From: Paenibacillus sp. FSL K6-3182
GTDB lineage: Bacteria; Bacillota; Bacilli; Paenibacillales; Paenibacillaceae
DNA: 64,000 nucleotides
Reading direction: 5' to 3'
NCBI RefSeq assembly: GCF_037976325.1
Contig: NZ_CP150265.1
Coordinates: 2,227,501-2,291,500, forward strand
Position numbers and translations under genes: made by a program. Below, in pieces: positions 54,701-63,300 of the stretch. The notes beneath the pieces were generated by a model. The model was not told where the DNA came from. It searched no databases and saw only the letters and a list, made by a program, of their open reading frames with translations. Every line of letters begins with the position of its first letter. The stretch's first letter is position 1.

Positions 54701-57700
54701 CCGAACAAAGCTTTAAGGGGAGCAAAATCATTCATGCGCTGCCTCTCTCGTTAATGTCCGAAGTAGAGTCATTGGCAGCAACGGCTGGCATGACTAGTTT
54801 TCCAATATGGCTTACTTGTTTTCACGTGCTGCTTCATAAGCTGACGGGGCAAGAGGATATTATCTCCGGTACACCGATTGGAGGAAGATCCCATCTAGAG
54901 ACAGCCCCGCTTGTTGGGATGTTTGTCAATACCGTTGCTATACGGAGCCAGCCATCGGGTGAGCACAGCTTTCTTCATTTTGCCAAACAGATCAAGGAGA
55001 AGGTGCTTGGTGCGATGCATAATGGGATGCTGCCGTTCGAGCATTGTGTAACCGCACTTGATGTAAAGCGAGACCTGAGTCGAAATCCAATCTTTGATGT
55101 CATGTTCGTTATGCAAAATATGGATGTGCCGTCAATGAAAGCTGATGTGCTGCAATTAAAGACGCAGCCGCTGGAGCATGCTGTATCCAAGCTGGACCTG
55201 ACGTTTGAGCTTGCAATGCGTGAGGATGGTGCAGACCTTACTGTAGAATATGCAACGGATCTATTCGAAAAGCAAACAATCAACCGAATGATTAGCTACT
55301 ATATTCGAATTATGGAGCAAATTACGAAAGATACGCATATCTCTTTAAACCAGATAAGCTTGCTGACTTCGGATGAAGAAGCCATTCAACTTGTTCAATT
55401 TAATGAAACGGCTACCGCTTATCCAAGTCATTTGACCGTTGAGTCTTACTTGGAAGCACAAGCTGAGTGGATACCGCATGCCACTGCCCTGATATATGAG
55501 ACGGGGAAAATGTCCTATAGTGAACTGAATGGGAAGGCTAATCGGCTGGCAAGAGCTCTGAGAAAGCACGGGGTGAAGCATGAGGATACTGTAGCCGTCA
55601 TCATGGAGCGTTCTGTAGACATGATCATTGCGATTTACGGCATATTGAAGGCAGGAGCGGCGTATGTCCCGATCTCACCTGGGCTTCCTGAAGAGCGAAT
55701 TCGATATATGCTGGATGACTCGGGAGCAAGGATTGTTTTGACTCGGGGCTTAGACGGGCAGATCGGCAACATGTCGCTAGACTCTGAACGATTGAACATA
55801 GAGGAAGCGCTGCAGCATGAGCAAAATGATGGACCGTTAGAAAAAATCCATCGATCGCGCAGCTTAGCGTATGTGTTGTACACCTCAGGGTCAACAGGAC
55901 AGCCGAAAGGGGTAATGATTGAGCACCATTCCGTAGTGAATCGCCTTACGTGGATGCAAAACAGATACACACTTGATATGCATGATGTGATTCTGCAAAA
56001 AACGCCATTTACGTTTGATGTGTCGGTATGGGAGTTGTTCTTATGGAGCTTCTCAGGCGCTAAGCTATGCTTGCTTGCACCAGGCGGAGAAAAGGACCCT
56101 GGGGCGATATATGATGCCATTAATAAGCATGCGGTGACTACGCTACATTTTGTACCTTCTATGCTTCATCTGTTTTTGAATTACCCGGGCCTTGTTAATG
56201 ATAGTAAAAAGCTTGAGAGCTTACGTTATGTTTTTGCCAGTGGAGAAGCGCTTACGGTCAATCAAGTAGAGAGATTCAGAGAGCGAATCGGAGAACCTAA
56301 TGCTGCGAAGCTCATTAATCTGTATGGTCCAACGGAAGCGACGGTCGACGTGTCCTATTACGAGTGTATAGGAGAGCAAAGTTTAACGAGCGTGCCTATT
56401 GGCAAACCTATCGACAACATTTCCATATATGTGGTCAATGATGTTATGCAGGTTCAACCGGTAGGCGTGGCGGGAGAGCTGTGTATTGCGGGAGCTGGCT
56501 TGGCGCGAGGGTATTGGAAACGTCCTGATTTGACCTCGGAAAAGTTTGTGATAAATCCATTCGCAGCTAACGAGCTCATGTATCGTACAGGCGATCTTGC
56601 GAGGTGGCTGCCTGATGGCAGCATCGAATTTCTGGGACGAATGGATCACCAGGTGAAAATTAGGGGGTACCGCATTGAATGCGGGGAGATCGAGCATGCG
56701 CTTACGGGTCATCCAGACGTAAGGGAAGCCGTTGTCATGAAGCGTGACGGGGTTGCGGGGAAAAGCGCATTTCTATGCGCGTATGTCGTAACGAGTGATG
56801 CAGTCACAACTGCACAATTACGCTATCATTTGGCTAAAACATTACCCGATTATATGGTTCCGGCTGTCTACGTGGAACTGGATCACATGCCGCTTTCTCC
56901 AAATGGCAAGGTAGATCGGAAGTCATTGCCAGCACCAGACGAGCGGTTGGATGCAGGCGTGCGTTATGTGGAGGCAGCAAGCGAAACGGAGAAAACCATT
57001 TCTATCGTTTGGGGAGAAGTGCTAGGCCGAACCGCTATTGGGACGCATCATAATTTCTTTGATGTTGGGGGAGAGTCGCTGCTGCTTGTCCGTACCCACC
57101 AGCGATTGGAAGAGCTGTACCCAGGTTTACTCAAGGTGACGGATCTATTTAATTATCCGACAATTGCCGCGCTTGCAGAATATATCGATTCCCAAAGCAA
57201 TCTTTCTCGCACTTGGCATTATGCAGGGATTGCTGCAAGCGAGGACTGCTTCAATAACACATACGCTGCGCAGCGGAATGGTTCGTATCAATTCACCCTT
57301 GAGGACGATTTAATTGAGGGACTGGCGGAAATGGCATATTCGCAGTCCGTGTCCATTACAACCGTTGCACTAGCAATCTACCTGCTCTTCTGGAAGCAGC
57401 AGTCAGGCGCTAATGATCTGGTTATGCCGGTTGCAACATCAAGGGGACGGCTCACACCTTTAGAGCTTGACTTTAGTAAGGTGCTGGAGTTTAGCGAACT
57501 AATACGAGCAGCCGACGCGTTGTTTGACGATACGAAAATTTCCTACGATTGGAATCAAGTGGAGAGAGAGCCTGGGAGCTATAATAGTTCCTGCATCACG
57601 CCTTTGTTTGTAGATCGCTCGCGCACAGGCTTCATTCCCGAAAATCAACACATGCATCTCTTCGATATCATTCTGACATTAGACAGCGGCAGGGGCGCAG

Positions 57701-57855
57701 CAGGTAAAGGAATGAGCGGATTATGGGAATTTAATGCACGTCGATTAAAGAAAGAAAAGGTTAAGGCATGGGCTCAGAGCTATATTAAGCTGCTCAGAAT
57801 GGCCGTTCATCAATTTCAGCAGACTTCTAATGCTAGAGCTGGCGGCAAGCAGTAA
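45748..57855 (+). CDS. Acyl-ligase-initiated nonribosomal peptide synthetase (AL-PCP-[C-A-PCP]x3-partial C)
   Basis: 4035 residues. An acyl-AMP ligase-like domain (about 20-560; TSGSTGDPKG near 172, WLPLTHDMGLIGFH) should activate a fatty acid. PCP1 Ser618; C1 HHLITDG 810-816; A1 core 1287-1297; PCP2 Ser1679; C2 HHIIADG 1859-1865; A2 core 2333-2343; PCP3 Ser2729; C3 HHIVSDG 2909-2915; A3 core 3378-3388; PCP4 Ser3777. The last about 220 residues are the second half of a C domain without HHxxxDG. By aligning to GrsA I read codes DGFFLGVVF (Ile-like), DVWHFSLVD and DVWHFSLVD (Ser, Ser). No epimerase or thioesterase domain. ATG 45748 with GGGGGAG upstream. Confidence 0.93.
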   Translation: MNIIRNLSEVLIASGTSGAGITFCEAGKDRFVSYGQLRKAAGAVLGQLQERGLGKGQHVVLQTEDNERFLVLFWACLLGGMIPVPLTAGRTDEGRKKLLQVSSQLGNPYLLCEPEIWESIAAYCLKNEEHATGQLLQKKMLPIKDVLDEAAAIDRQGTIYAANEDDVAFIQFTSGSTGDPKGVVLTHGNLLSNMRAILEGAQSTEADSSLSWLPLTHDMGLIGFHLTPMLGLMNQWQMPTSTFVLHPMKWMELTHQHRITCLSSPNFGYVHFLQHFKPENATGWDLSSVRLIFNGAEPISASNCREFLAQMKPYGLREQCIFPVYGLAEASLAVTFPHVEERLNTLYVSRKGLNIGDVIQDAPADDPNKIEIVELGVPVSECELKICDESGRETPDRYVGLLHIKGRNVTKGYFNRPDVNAVILSSDGWLNTGDLGFMQDGRLYVTGRMKDIIFVNGQNVYPHDLEMLASEIKGAEIGKVAVSAIQNEVTKQDEIAIFIQFRGKLNGFVPLRQSVQRLLNRKTGLQVELIVPVKRIPKTTSGKIQRYTLAESMQSGQFSSVISELESLAAIMEETAPELAAAAPETDAEQRILSIWKKVLKTDRIGIDDHFLEHGGNSLRAAYVAAQLQSAFGINVSLSELFQHHTVRLLAAYVAEVTAGEDQKNGGNGQCEVISNGGTRDWYPATSAQKRLFIVEEMNSGLLRYHLPQRISIDGELDLSKFQQVWESLVNRHSSLRTSFVMDNDIVVGRIADSVKLPIVCTDGRGWSESDMQHKISAFLQPYELSKAPLFRMELITLGHNRHLMLFDMHHLITDGTSMGILIGQFVAMYEGAVLPPISFQYSDIADWEKRFRAEDRRMIRQRGYWRQIFKEGAGEIDIPADYRRPLTPSYKGAIEKFVLDATLTAKLEQLAFRTGGTLYTVLTSVYFMLLSKYTGAVDMVIGTASAGRTRPEMEGIVGLFVNMVPLRLRAGKELSILQCFEEINKQILLSLDHQDVPYEEIVELAEAKQEHGRNPLFSTVFTLHNMEIPQFNTANVTFKPEPIGTGTSKFDMTWECVASEEGIKVSIEYSLDLYSQETVRGFARHYKTLADAAVQSPETTVEMLPMLDEDECQLILADSESSRAPYPNDTSLYKLFERQVAHTPQLPAIVMDEASLSYTELNEMANTLARWLINHGVVPHSRVALLLHRSFNMPVAILAVLKTGSAYVPIDPSYPIDRIEFMLGDADISTMIVDARTNHIGGKLAQAGNRPVDKIDMDAMRNEWRQAEGHNLSVDVTGDDAAYVMYTSGSTGRPKGILTTHRNVIRIARDTDYIRITNEDALLQLSNYAFDGSTFDFYGALLNGAKLVLVNENDLLDIHQLILLMKKQRVTIFFATTALFNAFVDSGLKDLPSLRHLLFGGERASASHIRRAYQTVGSGVLLHVYGPTESTVFATCYPIDSLEQDNAAIPIGKPVAHSEALVLDENGALLPALVPGELCIAGDGLTQGYLNLPELTANKFVPHPFKEGTKLYRTGDLVRRLPDGNLEFLDRLDTQVKLRGFRIELGEIESKLLECEDVREAVVMLKYRSGDPQLVAYIVANGELFIDRLQAELGAQLPQFMIPAVFVRVEKLPLTSNGKINKNALPEPDFSKLSIGMAAAYVPPATQTEIQLAAIWEMILKVEAVGVNDHFLAHGGHSLKAAALVTEIYKQYHVRMPIKEVFLRSTVREQAEWIDNADIEAYEPIKPINISQSYPLSPSQQRIFLIEEIANAGIAYHIPLALRLTCHVQRTDMERAIKNLIALHEPLRTSFQFIDGEARQIIHEHASFELQEISDTTIDLEQQFCEFAKPLPLSQAPLLDARLLSSACGETYLLLNIHHIIADGISVSLLIEELVKRLDGKRLEEPHIQYKDYAVWRAGQGNTERMRKSIRYWETELSDPPPSLDMPLDFPRGERQSLEGETLGFHVSSELTIRLQSISDMLNISLNSLLFASYALLLQKYTSGNDLIIGALAAGRLHPETTNMIGMFNNFLPIRLKIGDGMKFDQFAKVSHDHMLAALEHQDVSFDQMIEAAQMTMDPSRNPLFDTMMILHNQIGNDLEVKGHTVGVQPIRAGKNMTSKLDFKLDLYSHGDGGLRAELEFNTRLFHKATMMRLADHWLNVLKQVTDEPGMRCSSLSLIMEKEAQMLLQEWNDTARPYPSGETIHGCFEAQVRKTPDAPAIRSNEGMFTYRELDERANRLALLLRQKGVGADTIVPIVAERSFEMMAAILGILKAGGAYLPIDPHFPEERIGYILEDSGANILCSQHKWMNQLPFNGEIIDIDAVEDKGSHDAEKWLWEPAVNAHHLAYVIYTSGSTGKPKGVMIEHAAVINRIHWMQDQYPLDAQDVILQKTPITFDVSVWELFWWSFAGASVYLLEPRGEREPQVMMKVIREQAVTVMHFVPSMLGVYLQYASEVKADKPFGGLRYVFASGEALKPAQVEGFYSQHSTGSESPRLINLYGPTEATVDVSVYDCANYKQGSVPIGSPIQNIRLYVVDEQRRLQPIGIPGELCIAGVGLARGYLNRQELTAEKFVPDPFFAGERMYLTGDRARWLADGHIEYLGRFDHQVKIRGFRMECGEIEYALMQLEEVSDALVMTVKDLTGEPALCAYMVSSFELNERELKERLRGKLPEYMIPSLFACLHTFPLNASGKIDRSRLPQPTFADSIGGADPRSETELRLAELWKSILGVHIVRTDDHFFQLGGHSLRAAQLTGAVERQLEVTFTLKDVFAYPVLEEMAAFIDRSTKRTAASITRAEQRDVYPLSLAQNRLFVLHHMKPSSTAYNLPLALSMRGELNVERLQEALQRLIDRHEPLRTSFEWRDGAPVQRIHERVTVRADVTKTDQVDGWSSMQKFVQPFDLSIAPLLRASLITNGAQEHLLLLDMHHIVSDGISMTVLAHDFTKLYEGGTLLPLEVQYRDVAVWQQGFMKSRERDRQEQYWREELAGTLPLLDLRVDKPRPAEQSFKGSKIIHALPLSLMSEVESLAATAGMTSFPIWLTCFHVLLHKLTGQEDIISGTPIGGRSHLETAPLVGMFVNTVAIRSQPSGEHSFLHFAKQIKEKVLGAMHNGMLPFEHCVTALDVKRDLSRNPIFDVMFVMQNMDVPSMKADVLQLKTQPLEHAVSKLDLTFELAMREDGADLTVEYATDLFEKQTINRMISYYIRIMEQITKDTHISLNQISLLTSDEEAIQLVQFNETATAYPSHLTVESYLEAQAEWIPHATALIYETGKMSYSELNGKANRLARALRKHGVKHEDTVAVIMERSVDMIIAIYGILKAGAAYVPISPGLPEERIRYMLDDSGARIVLTRGLDGQIGNMSLDSERLNIEEALQHEQNDGPLEKIHRSRSLAYVLYTSGSTGQPKGVMIEHHSVVNRLTWMQNRYTLDMHDVILQKTPFTFDVSVWELFLWSFSGAKLCLLAPGGEKDPGAIYDAINKHAVTTLHFVPSMLHLFLNYPGLVNDSKKLESLRYVFASGEALTVNQVERFRERIGEPNAAKLINLYGPTEATVDVSYYECIGEQSLTSVPIGKPIDNISIYVVNDVMQVQPVGVAGELCIAGAGLARGYWKRPDLTSEKFVINPFAANELMYRTGDLARWLPDGSIEFLGRMDHQVKIRGYRIECGEIEHALTGHPDVREAVVMKRDGVAGKSAFLCAYVVTSDAVTTAQLRYHLAKTLPDYMVPAVYVELDHMPLSPNGKVDRKSLPAPDERLDAGVRYVEAASETEKTISIVWGEVLGRTAIGTHHNFFDVGGESLLLVRTHQRLEELYPGLLKVTDLFNYPTIAALAEYIDSQSNLSRTWHYAGIAASEDCFNNTYAAQRNGSYQFTLEDDLIEGLAEMAYSQSVSITTVALAIYLLFWKQQSGANDLVMPVATSRGRLTPLELDFSKVLEFSELIRAADALFDDTKISYDWNQVEREPGSYNSSCITPLFVDRSRTGFIPENQHMHLFDIILTLDSGRGAAGKGMSGLWEFNARRLKKEKVKAWAQSYIKLLRMAVHQFQQTSNARAGGKQ

Positions 57856-57885
57856 GGACAACCCCATATGCAAAGGAGCATTACG

Positions 57886-58740
57886 TTGAAAAAGATCTTG
57901 TTTATGCTCGAGAATATCGCATGGTATTTAGGTATCTTCTACGCTTTGCTTTATCTGCTGCGCTCAACCTATCAGTATGAAGCTACACTCGGACTTGCCA
58001 AGTTTATGGATCGTAACCCGGCGATGTTCATGGCGATATTATTTACCTCCATTTTACTCATCTATATGCTTGTTTTCCGTTTGAAGAGAAGCATATGGAA
58101 AGAGCAGAAGCAAACTTTGTTTCAAGTTAGCGGCTTCAAGAAGATCGGGGTCAAAGATGCCGGGTTGATGCTGGCTATGGGGGCAGCCGGATGCCTGTTT
58201 AGTATTGGTCTAATTGAAATTGATGTCATCGCTCGGCACTTTCCATCCATCCCCTTCCTCGTAGATGATCTCATTAGGGGAGATTCCATTTTATTCGTTA
58301 TTTTGGGTGCGGGGCTTATTGCCCCCATCTATGAAGAAATTTTGTTTAGAGGATTAATTTACGGACAATTGCGTCAAGTGATGCCGCTGTATGCTGCGCT
58401 TATTTTGCAAGCATTGGTTTACGCCTATTTTCAGCCAAGCCTCAGCCTGTCATTCATTGGTTTTGGTTCTGGACTCATCTACGCGATATTGTATATCCGA
58501 ATAGGGAGCCTGTGGGCGCCAATTATTGTACAAACCTCAGCCATGAGTCTTATTTTTATAACAAAATATGTTGGATGGCATGAAGCGATTAACGAAATAG
58601 GAGAACCTGCTTTGTATGTTTTAACGGCTGGAAGCCTGCTCTTTCTCGTAGGAGGAACGGCATATATTTGGCGCAGAGGGCTAGAAAAAGGTGCAAGATC
58701 AGTACAAGCAGACCCGATTACGGTTGGAAGAGGGCGATAA
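57886..58740 (+). CDS. CPBP/Abi-family membrane protein 1
   Basis: About 284 residues with some eight hydrophobic segments. Motif 1 of the CPBP (CAAX-like) glutamic intramembrane protease family is intact (IYEEILFRG), but the later motif positions read VYAYFQ and WAPIIVQTS, where catalytic-type histidines are expected (FxxxH and AHxxxN). It may therefore be a non-proteolytic immunity or partner protein. TTG at 57886 follows AAAGGAG by eight bases; an ATG at 57868 is also possible. It sits directly after the synthetase gene and is the first of three related genes. Confidence 0.82.
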   Translation: MKKILFMLENIAWYLGIFYALLYLLRSTYQYEATLGLAKFMDRNPAMFMAILFTSILLIYMLVFRLKRSIWKEQKQTLFQVSGFKKIGVKDAGLMLAMGAAGCLFSIGLIEIDVIARHFPSIPFLVDDLIRGDSILFVILGAGLIAPIYEEILFRGLIYGQLRQVMPLYAALILQALVYAYFQPSLSLSFIGFGSGLIYAILYIRIGSLWAPIIVQTSAMSLIFITKYVGWHEAINEIGEPALYVLTAGSLLFLVGGTAYIWRRGLEKGARSVQADPITVGRGR

Positions 58741-58741
58741 G

Positions 58742-59542
58742 ATGAGAAATTGGACTGTATCGATAGGGCGTGTTCTACTGGTCATCGGATTGTATTTCGC
58801 CTGGTTTCTTACCGTTACCAAGTTGTTCTTTGCTTATATCTACCCGTTAAGTCCTTGGTTTGAACAAAATACGCTAACTGTCATCATATTAAATGACATT
58901 ATTGGTTTTCCGCTTATGTACTTTGCAATAAAGCTAATATTTAAACAAAACCTATTCAAGGAAGCCCGATTTCAAAAGATGGATGGCAGCGCTATTTCCT
59001 TGTCGCTATGGGTGGGTTTGGGTGCGGGGTTGTTCACTGTGGCATTCTCGCAATTGCCTGCGATCCAGTCTGATCAGTTCAAATTCCAAGAGCTATTCGA
59101 ATATTTGAATCGGGCAGAATGGTATGTTTTCCTCGTTTTTTTATTGCTAGGCAACGTATACAAGGAAACGTTATTCAGAGGTTTACTGCTGAACAGTTTT
59201 AGAGGCGTTCTTCCTGTCACCGTTGCGATTTTGCTGCAAGGGTTATTATATGGCGTTCTATTCTTCTTCGGCGATATTCCGCTTTCCTTGTATGGTTTTC
59301 TTGGCGCTATCATTTTTGCCCTCCTGTACGTATGGTTTGATTCCATCTGGGCGCCGATTGCCGCGCAGGTGGCTTGCCAAGGAGTTCAATACTTGCTCTG
59401 GCATCTAGGCCCGAAGAGTGACGATATATTCATATTGTCAGCCGTAATGGCAGTTGCAGGTGCCATGATTGCAACTGGCTTATATTTGGGCAATCGCCGC
59501 TTGCGCAAGCCATACAGTCACGAAGAGGTCATTCACACATGA
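58742..59542 (+). CDS. CPBP/Abi-family membrane protein 2
   Basis: 266 residues, multi-pass. Motif 1 is VYKETLFRG, so the first Glu of EExxxR is Lys; motif 2 (LYGVLFFFGD) and motif 3 (WAPIAAQVACQ) both lack histidine. This is the most degenerate of the three and unlikely to be an active protease. ATG at 58742 one base after the previous stop, with GAGGGCG upstream; it overlaps the next gene by four bases. Confidence 0.82.
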   Translation: MRNWTVSIGRVLLVIGLYFAWFLTVTKLFFAYIYPLSPWFEQNTLTVIILNDIIGFPLMYFAIKLIFKQNLFKEARFQKMDGSAISLSLWVGLGAGLFTVAFSQLPAIQSDQFKFQELFEYLNRAEWYVFLVFLLLGNVYKETLFRGLLLNSFRGVLPVTVAILLQGLLYGVLFFFGDIPLSLYGFLGAIIFALLYVWFDSIWAPIAAQVACQGVQYLLWHLGPKSDDIFILSAVMAVAGAMIATGLYLGNRRLRKPYSHEEVIHT

Positions 59543-60330
59543 GAACGTTAACTGTGATTAGTAAAGTTCTACTCTATTTAGCTATTTATATCTGCGTAGT
59601 TTTATTCACGAATTGGGCGTTGAACCATTGGATTCAAGATGCTGAGTTTAGTGCTTGGCTTAGCAAAAATCCAGCGAGCTCTCTTATCGCAGCGAATACG
59701 ATTGTGATCGCCATTTATGTGCCGCTGCTTCGCTGGCAAAACATTCGAATGCAAGACCTCGGCTTCGTTCGACCACAATCAGCAGTGATGGCTGCTGGGA
59801 CAGGAATTTGGCTTGGTCTGTTCATCGCGGTGTTCACACAGCTTGCTTGGATCGCTGAGAATTTTCCGGAAATTGCGAATTTGGTTCAATTTGTAGCTGG
59901 TGGAGGGAATTTCTATGTATTTGTATTGAGCAGCTTATTGCTAGGTTCTTTGCTCGAGGAATTGCTGTTCCGGGGGATGCTGATCCATGTTTTCCGCCAA
60001 CGATTCTCCTCTGCATGGTCTGTGCTGCTGCAAGCTTTGTTGTTTGGAACTGTATTTATGAGCGTAACCATTGGTGCTTTCGCTGCTCTTGGAGCGATTA
60101 TTTATGGTGTAACTCGCGTGACCACAGGATCGATATGGTCATCTTTGCTCGCGCATGTGTTCAGTACAGCAACCTTGTATGTCGTCTCTCATTTTATGAA
60201 GGATTCCTCTCCCGAAACTTTTCTTATTCTGTCGTTCATAAGCGGATTAGCGATTATTGTGCATTTGTATATATTGCTGCGTAGACAATCGGAGAATTTG
60301 AAGCGGCACAATAAAAGTATATCGAGTTAA
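59539..60330 (+). CDS. CPBP/Abi-family membrane protein 3
   Basis: 263 residues, multi-pass. Motif 1 EELLFRG is intact and motif 3 keeps a histidine (WSSLLAHVFS), but motif 2 (LFGTVFMSV) lacks one. Starts in an ATGA overlap with gene 2, so the three are made together. Related proteins act as bacteriocin immunity factors or processing proteases; within an NRPS-PKS operon self-protection or membrane assembly of the product is a reasonable but unproven role. Confidence 0.82.
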   Translation: MRTLTVISKVLLYLAIYICVVLFTNWALNHWIQDAEFSAWLSKNPASSLIAANTIVIAIYVPLLRWQNIRMQDLGFVRPQSAVMAAGTGIWLGLFIAVFTQLAWIAENFPEIANLVQFVAGGGNFYVFVLSSLLLGSLLEELLFRGMLIHVFRQRFSSAWSVLLQALLFGTVFMSVTIGAFAALGAIIYGVTRVTTGSIWSSLLAHVFSTATLYVVSHFMKDSSPETFLILSFISGLAIIVHLYILLRRQSENLKRHNKSISS

Positions 60331-60394
60331 ATCAATAATTTATGGTAGTGATCACATTGCCACTGCAAACAACCGCAAAAGAGGAGTGTGCAGC

Positions 60395-63300
60395 ATGTTT
60401 CAGTTGGATTTGTTGGAACCAAATCGCAATGAAAATGAAGGAGACGCAGGCAATGACGCGGTGCTGGAAACCGCAAGCCAAGAAATTGCGATCATCGGCA
60501 TTTCTGCCAAGCTTCCGAAGTCAGACACACACCGAGAGTTTTGGGATATGCTGCAAAATGGAGTGGACGGTGTACGTTCCTTCCCGCAGTCGAGGCGGCA
60601 GGAGTTGGAACCGTATCTTCGTCGCCTGAGCGCATTGTATGAAACCATTTCAATATTTGATGGTGCATATTTGGAGGATATCTCTTCCTTCGATTATTCC
60701 TTTTTTCGATTGTCTCCGAAGGAAGCTTCACTAATGAGTCCGAACCAGCGCATGTTTCTACAGACCGCATGGAGCGCATTGGAGGATGGCGGGTATGGGG
60801 GCGAAGTGCTCCATGGCTCACGAACAGGTGTATTTATCGGTCATAACGCCGATGCGCTGCATGATTATAAACGTATTATTGAAACGGTAAATCCAGAAGC
60901 GCTCGCAATGGCAGCGCCAGGCAATTTAAGTTCAATGATCGCAAGCCGCATCTCTTATCTCTTGAATTTGAAAGGGCCGGCACTTAATGTCGACACCGCT
61001 TGCTCATCCTCTCTTGTGGCCGTCCATTTAGCATGTCAGTCCATTCGCAGCGGTGAATGCGATGCTGCTATCGCTGGAAGTGTGAAGCTCAATCTGCTTC
61101 CGATCGATATGGGCATTCGGCTTGGGATCGAGTCAAGCGATAACCGTGCAAAGCCGTTTGATGACAGCTCTGACGGGACCGGTATCGGGGATGGTGTAGT
61201 CGCATTGCTGCTTAAACCGCTCGCAAAGGCGCTGCAGGATGGGGATCATATTTATGCACTTATTAAAGGGAGCGCTATGAATCAGGATGGCAGCTCCGTA
61301 GGCATTACTGCGCCTAACGCCTTAGCGCAGGAGGATGTCATTGTCCGTGCTTGGCAGGATGCAGCCATTGATCCCGAAACGATCATGTATTTGGAAGCGC
61401 ATGGTACAGGAACCACATTGGGAGATCCTATTGAAATTGACGGCATTACGAGAGCATTCAGACGTTTCACAGACAAGAGGCAGTTCTGTGCGATTGGCTC
61501 GGTCAAAAGCAATATCGGACATCTCGATCATGCTGCTGGTATTACAGGGCTGCTGAAGGCAGTTCTTTCCCTTTGCAATAAACAGATTCCACCTACGCTG
61601 CATTATCGTTTCCCCAATCGCAAAATATCGTTTGTTGATTCTCCTGTGTATGTCAACGACAAGCTATCGCATTGGAGTGACGAGTTTGGTGCGCGTAGAT
61701 GCGGTATTAGCGCATTTGGTATGAGCGGAACCAACTGCCATGTTGTGCTGGAAGAAGCACCGTCAATGTCAACGAATGATAGCGTTATGTTGGAGGAGGT
61801 AGCGCATGCAGCTTATGGGGAAGAAAAAAATGAAGTTTTTTGCCTATCCTCCCAAAGTGAATCGGCTCTTAAGCGATCCATTATTAATTATCGTGCTTGG
61901 TTTGCCGAGCAGGAGCAGCACGAGTGGCGCTTATCGGACATTTGCTATAGCTCGGCGATAGGTCGCGGACATTATCGATATCGTTTGGCGATCGTCGCCA
62001 AAAATGAAGTTGAGCTTAGAAATAGGCTGGAAGCCTTAGATGTTGAGCGGTTTCAAAACACGATGATGCCGAATATTTATTACGGCGATTCAAATGCAGT
62101 GCATACGGGAGGGAATGACGAGCGAAAGCAAAAGGAGCTCTTAGAGCAGGTTGTCCGCAGTAATCGGGGCAAAGATGATGCAAGTACACAGTTAGCTCAG
62201 TTATATGCAGCTGGTGCTAAAGTAGATTGGAAGGAGCTTTATCGTGATGAGAGACGCAGAAGGGTACCGCTGCCTGTATATTCATTTGATCCCTATCCGT
62301 GTTGGGTAGAGGAAGATGATCGCAGTGTTAATATAGCACCTCTGACAGAGATCAAGCAGGAATCGGCAGTTAACCACGTGAGGCTGTGCAGTGAAGGTGC
62401 AATCTCGGAATCGGAGCAAAGTGTCGCTAATGTATGGGGGGAACTGCTCGGTTATCGTGAGCTCAGCAACGATGCCAACTTCTATGAACTGGGTGGTGAT
62501 TCGATCATTGCGCTGCGAATCGTAAATTCACTTAGTCAAAGCTGGGGGATTCGGCTAGAAGTGCAGCATTTGTTAGGACATCCTACACTTAGTGGGTTTG
62601 CTGGTGTTGTGGAAGAGCGGCGATTAAGGAGCAGCTCGCCAGAAACGGAAAAAGTAATTCATATGCCCCGAGTAGCGGAGCGGGAGTATTATACGATCTC
62701 TTCGTCGCAAAAGCGCATGTACTTGCAGCAAGCTGCCTCGCCTAGGGATAGAAGCTATAATTTGCCGGAGCTTTTACATATAGAGGGGGAAATTGATGCA
62801 AGCAGATTGGAAGCGTCTATTCATTCATTAGTAAAACGGCATGAGATGTTAAGAACGTCATTCGCCATAGTAGACGGTGAAATTTGTCAATTTGTCCATA
62901 CTGATGTTCACTTTTCCCTTCAGCGGCTTCAGGCATCAGAAGAAACGGTGATTGAAACGCTGCATAGCTTGTTTACATCATTTGACCTGAGTCATGCACC
63001 GCTGCTTCGCGCTGCTTTATTGACCGTTAATCCTGAGCGGCATGTGTTGTATTTGGATATGCATCATATTGCTTCGGATGGCTTCTCAGCAGGTATTTTG
63101 CTCAAAGAGCTTATGATGCTTTACCGAGGAGAGAGTCTTGAGCCGTTAACCTTGCGGTATATAGACTACGCAGCGTGGCAGAGAGAGGAACTGCAATCGG
63201 AGCGGATTGAGCGACAGAGAAGTTACTGGATGAAGCAATGCCAAGGGGAGTGGCCTGTACTGGAGCTTCCGACTGACTTTCCTCGCCCTCTGATAAAGAG

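Noticed and set aside
60342..60629. 95-codon plus-strand frame overlapping the polyketide synthase start
   Set aside because: It is out of frame with the ketosynthase, which has a proper GAGGAG site and conserved domain sequence.
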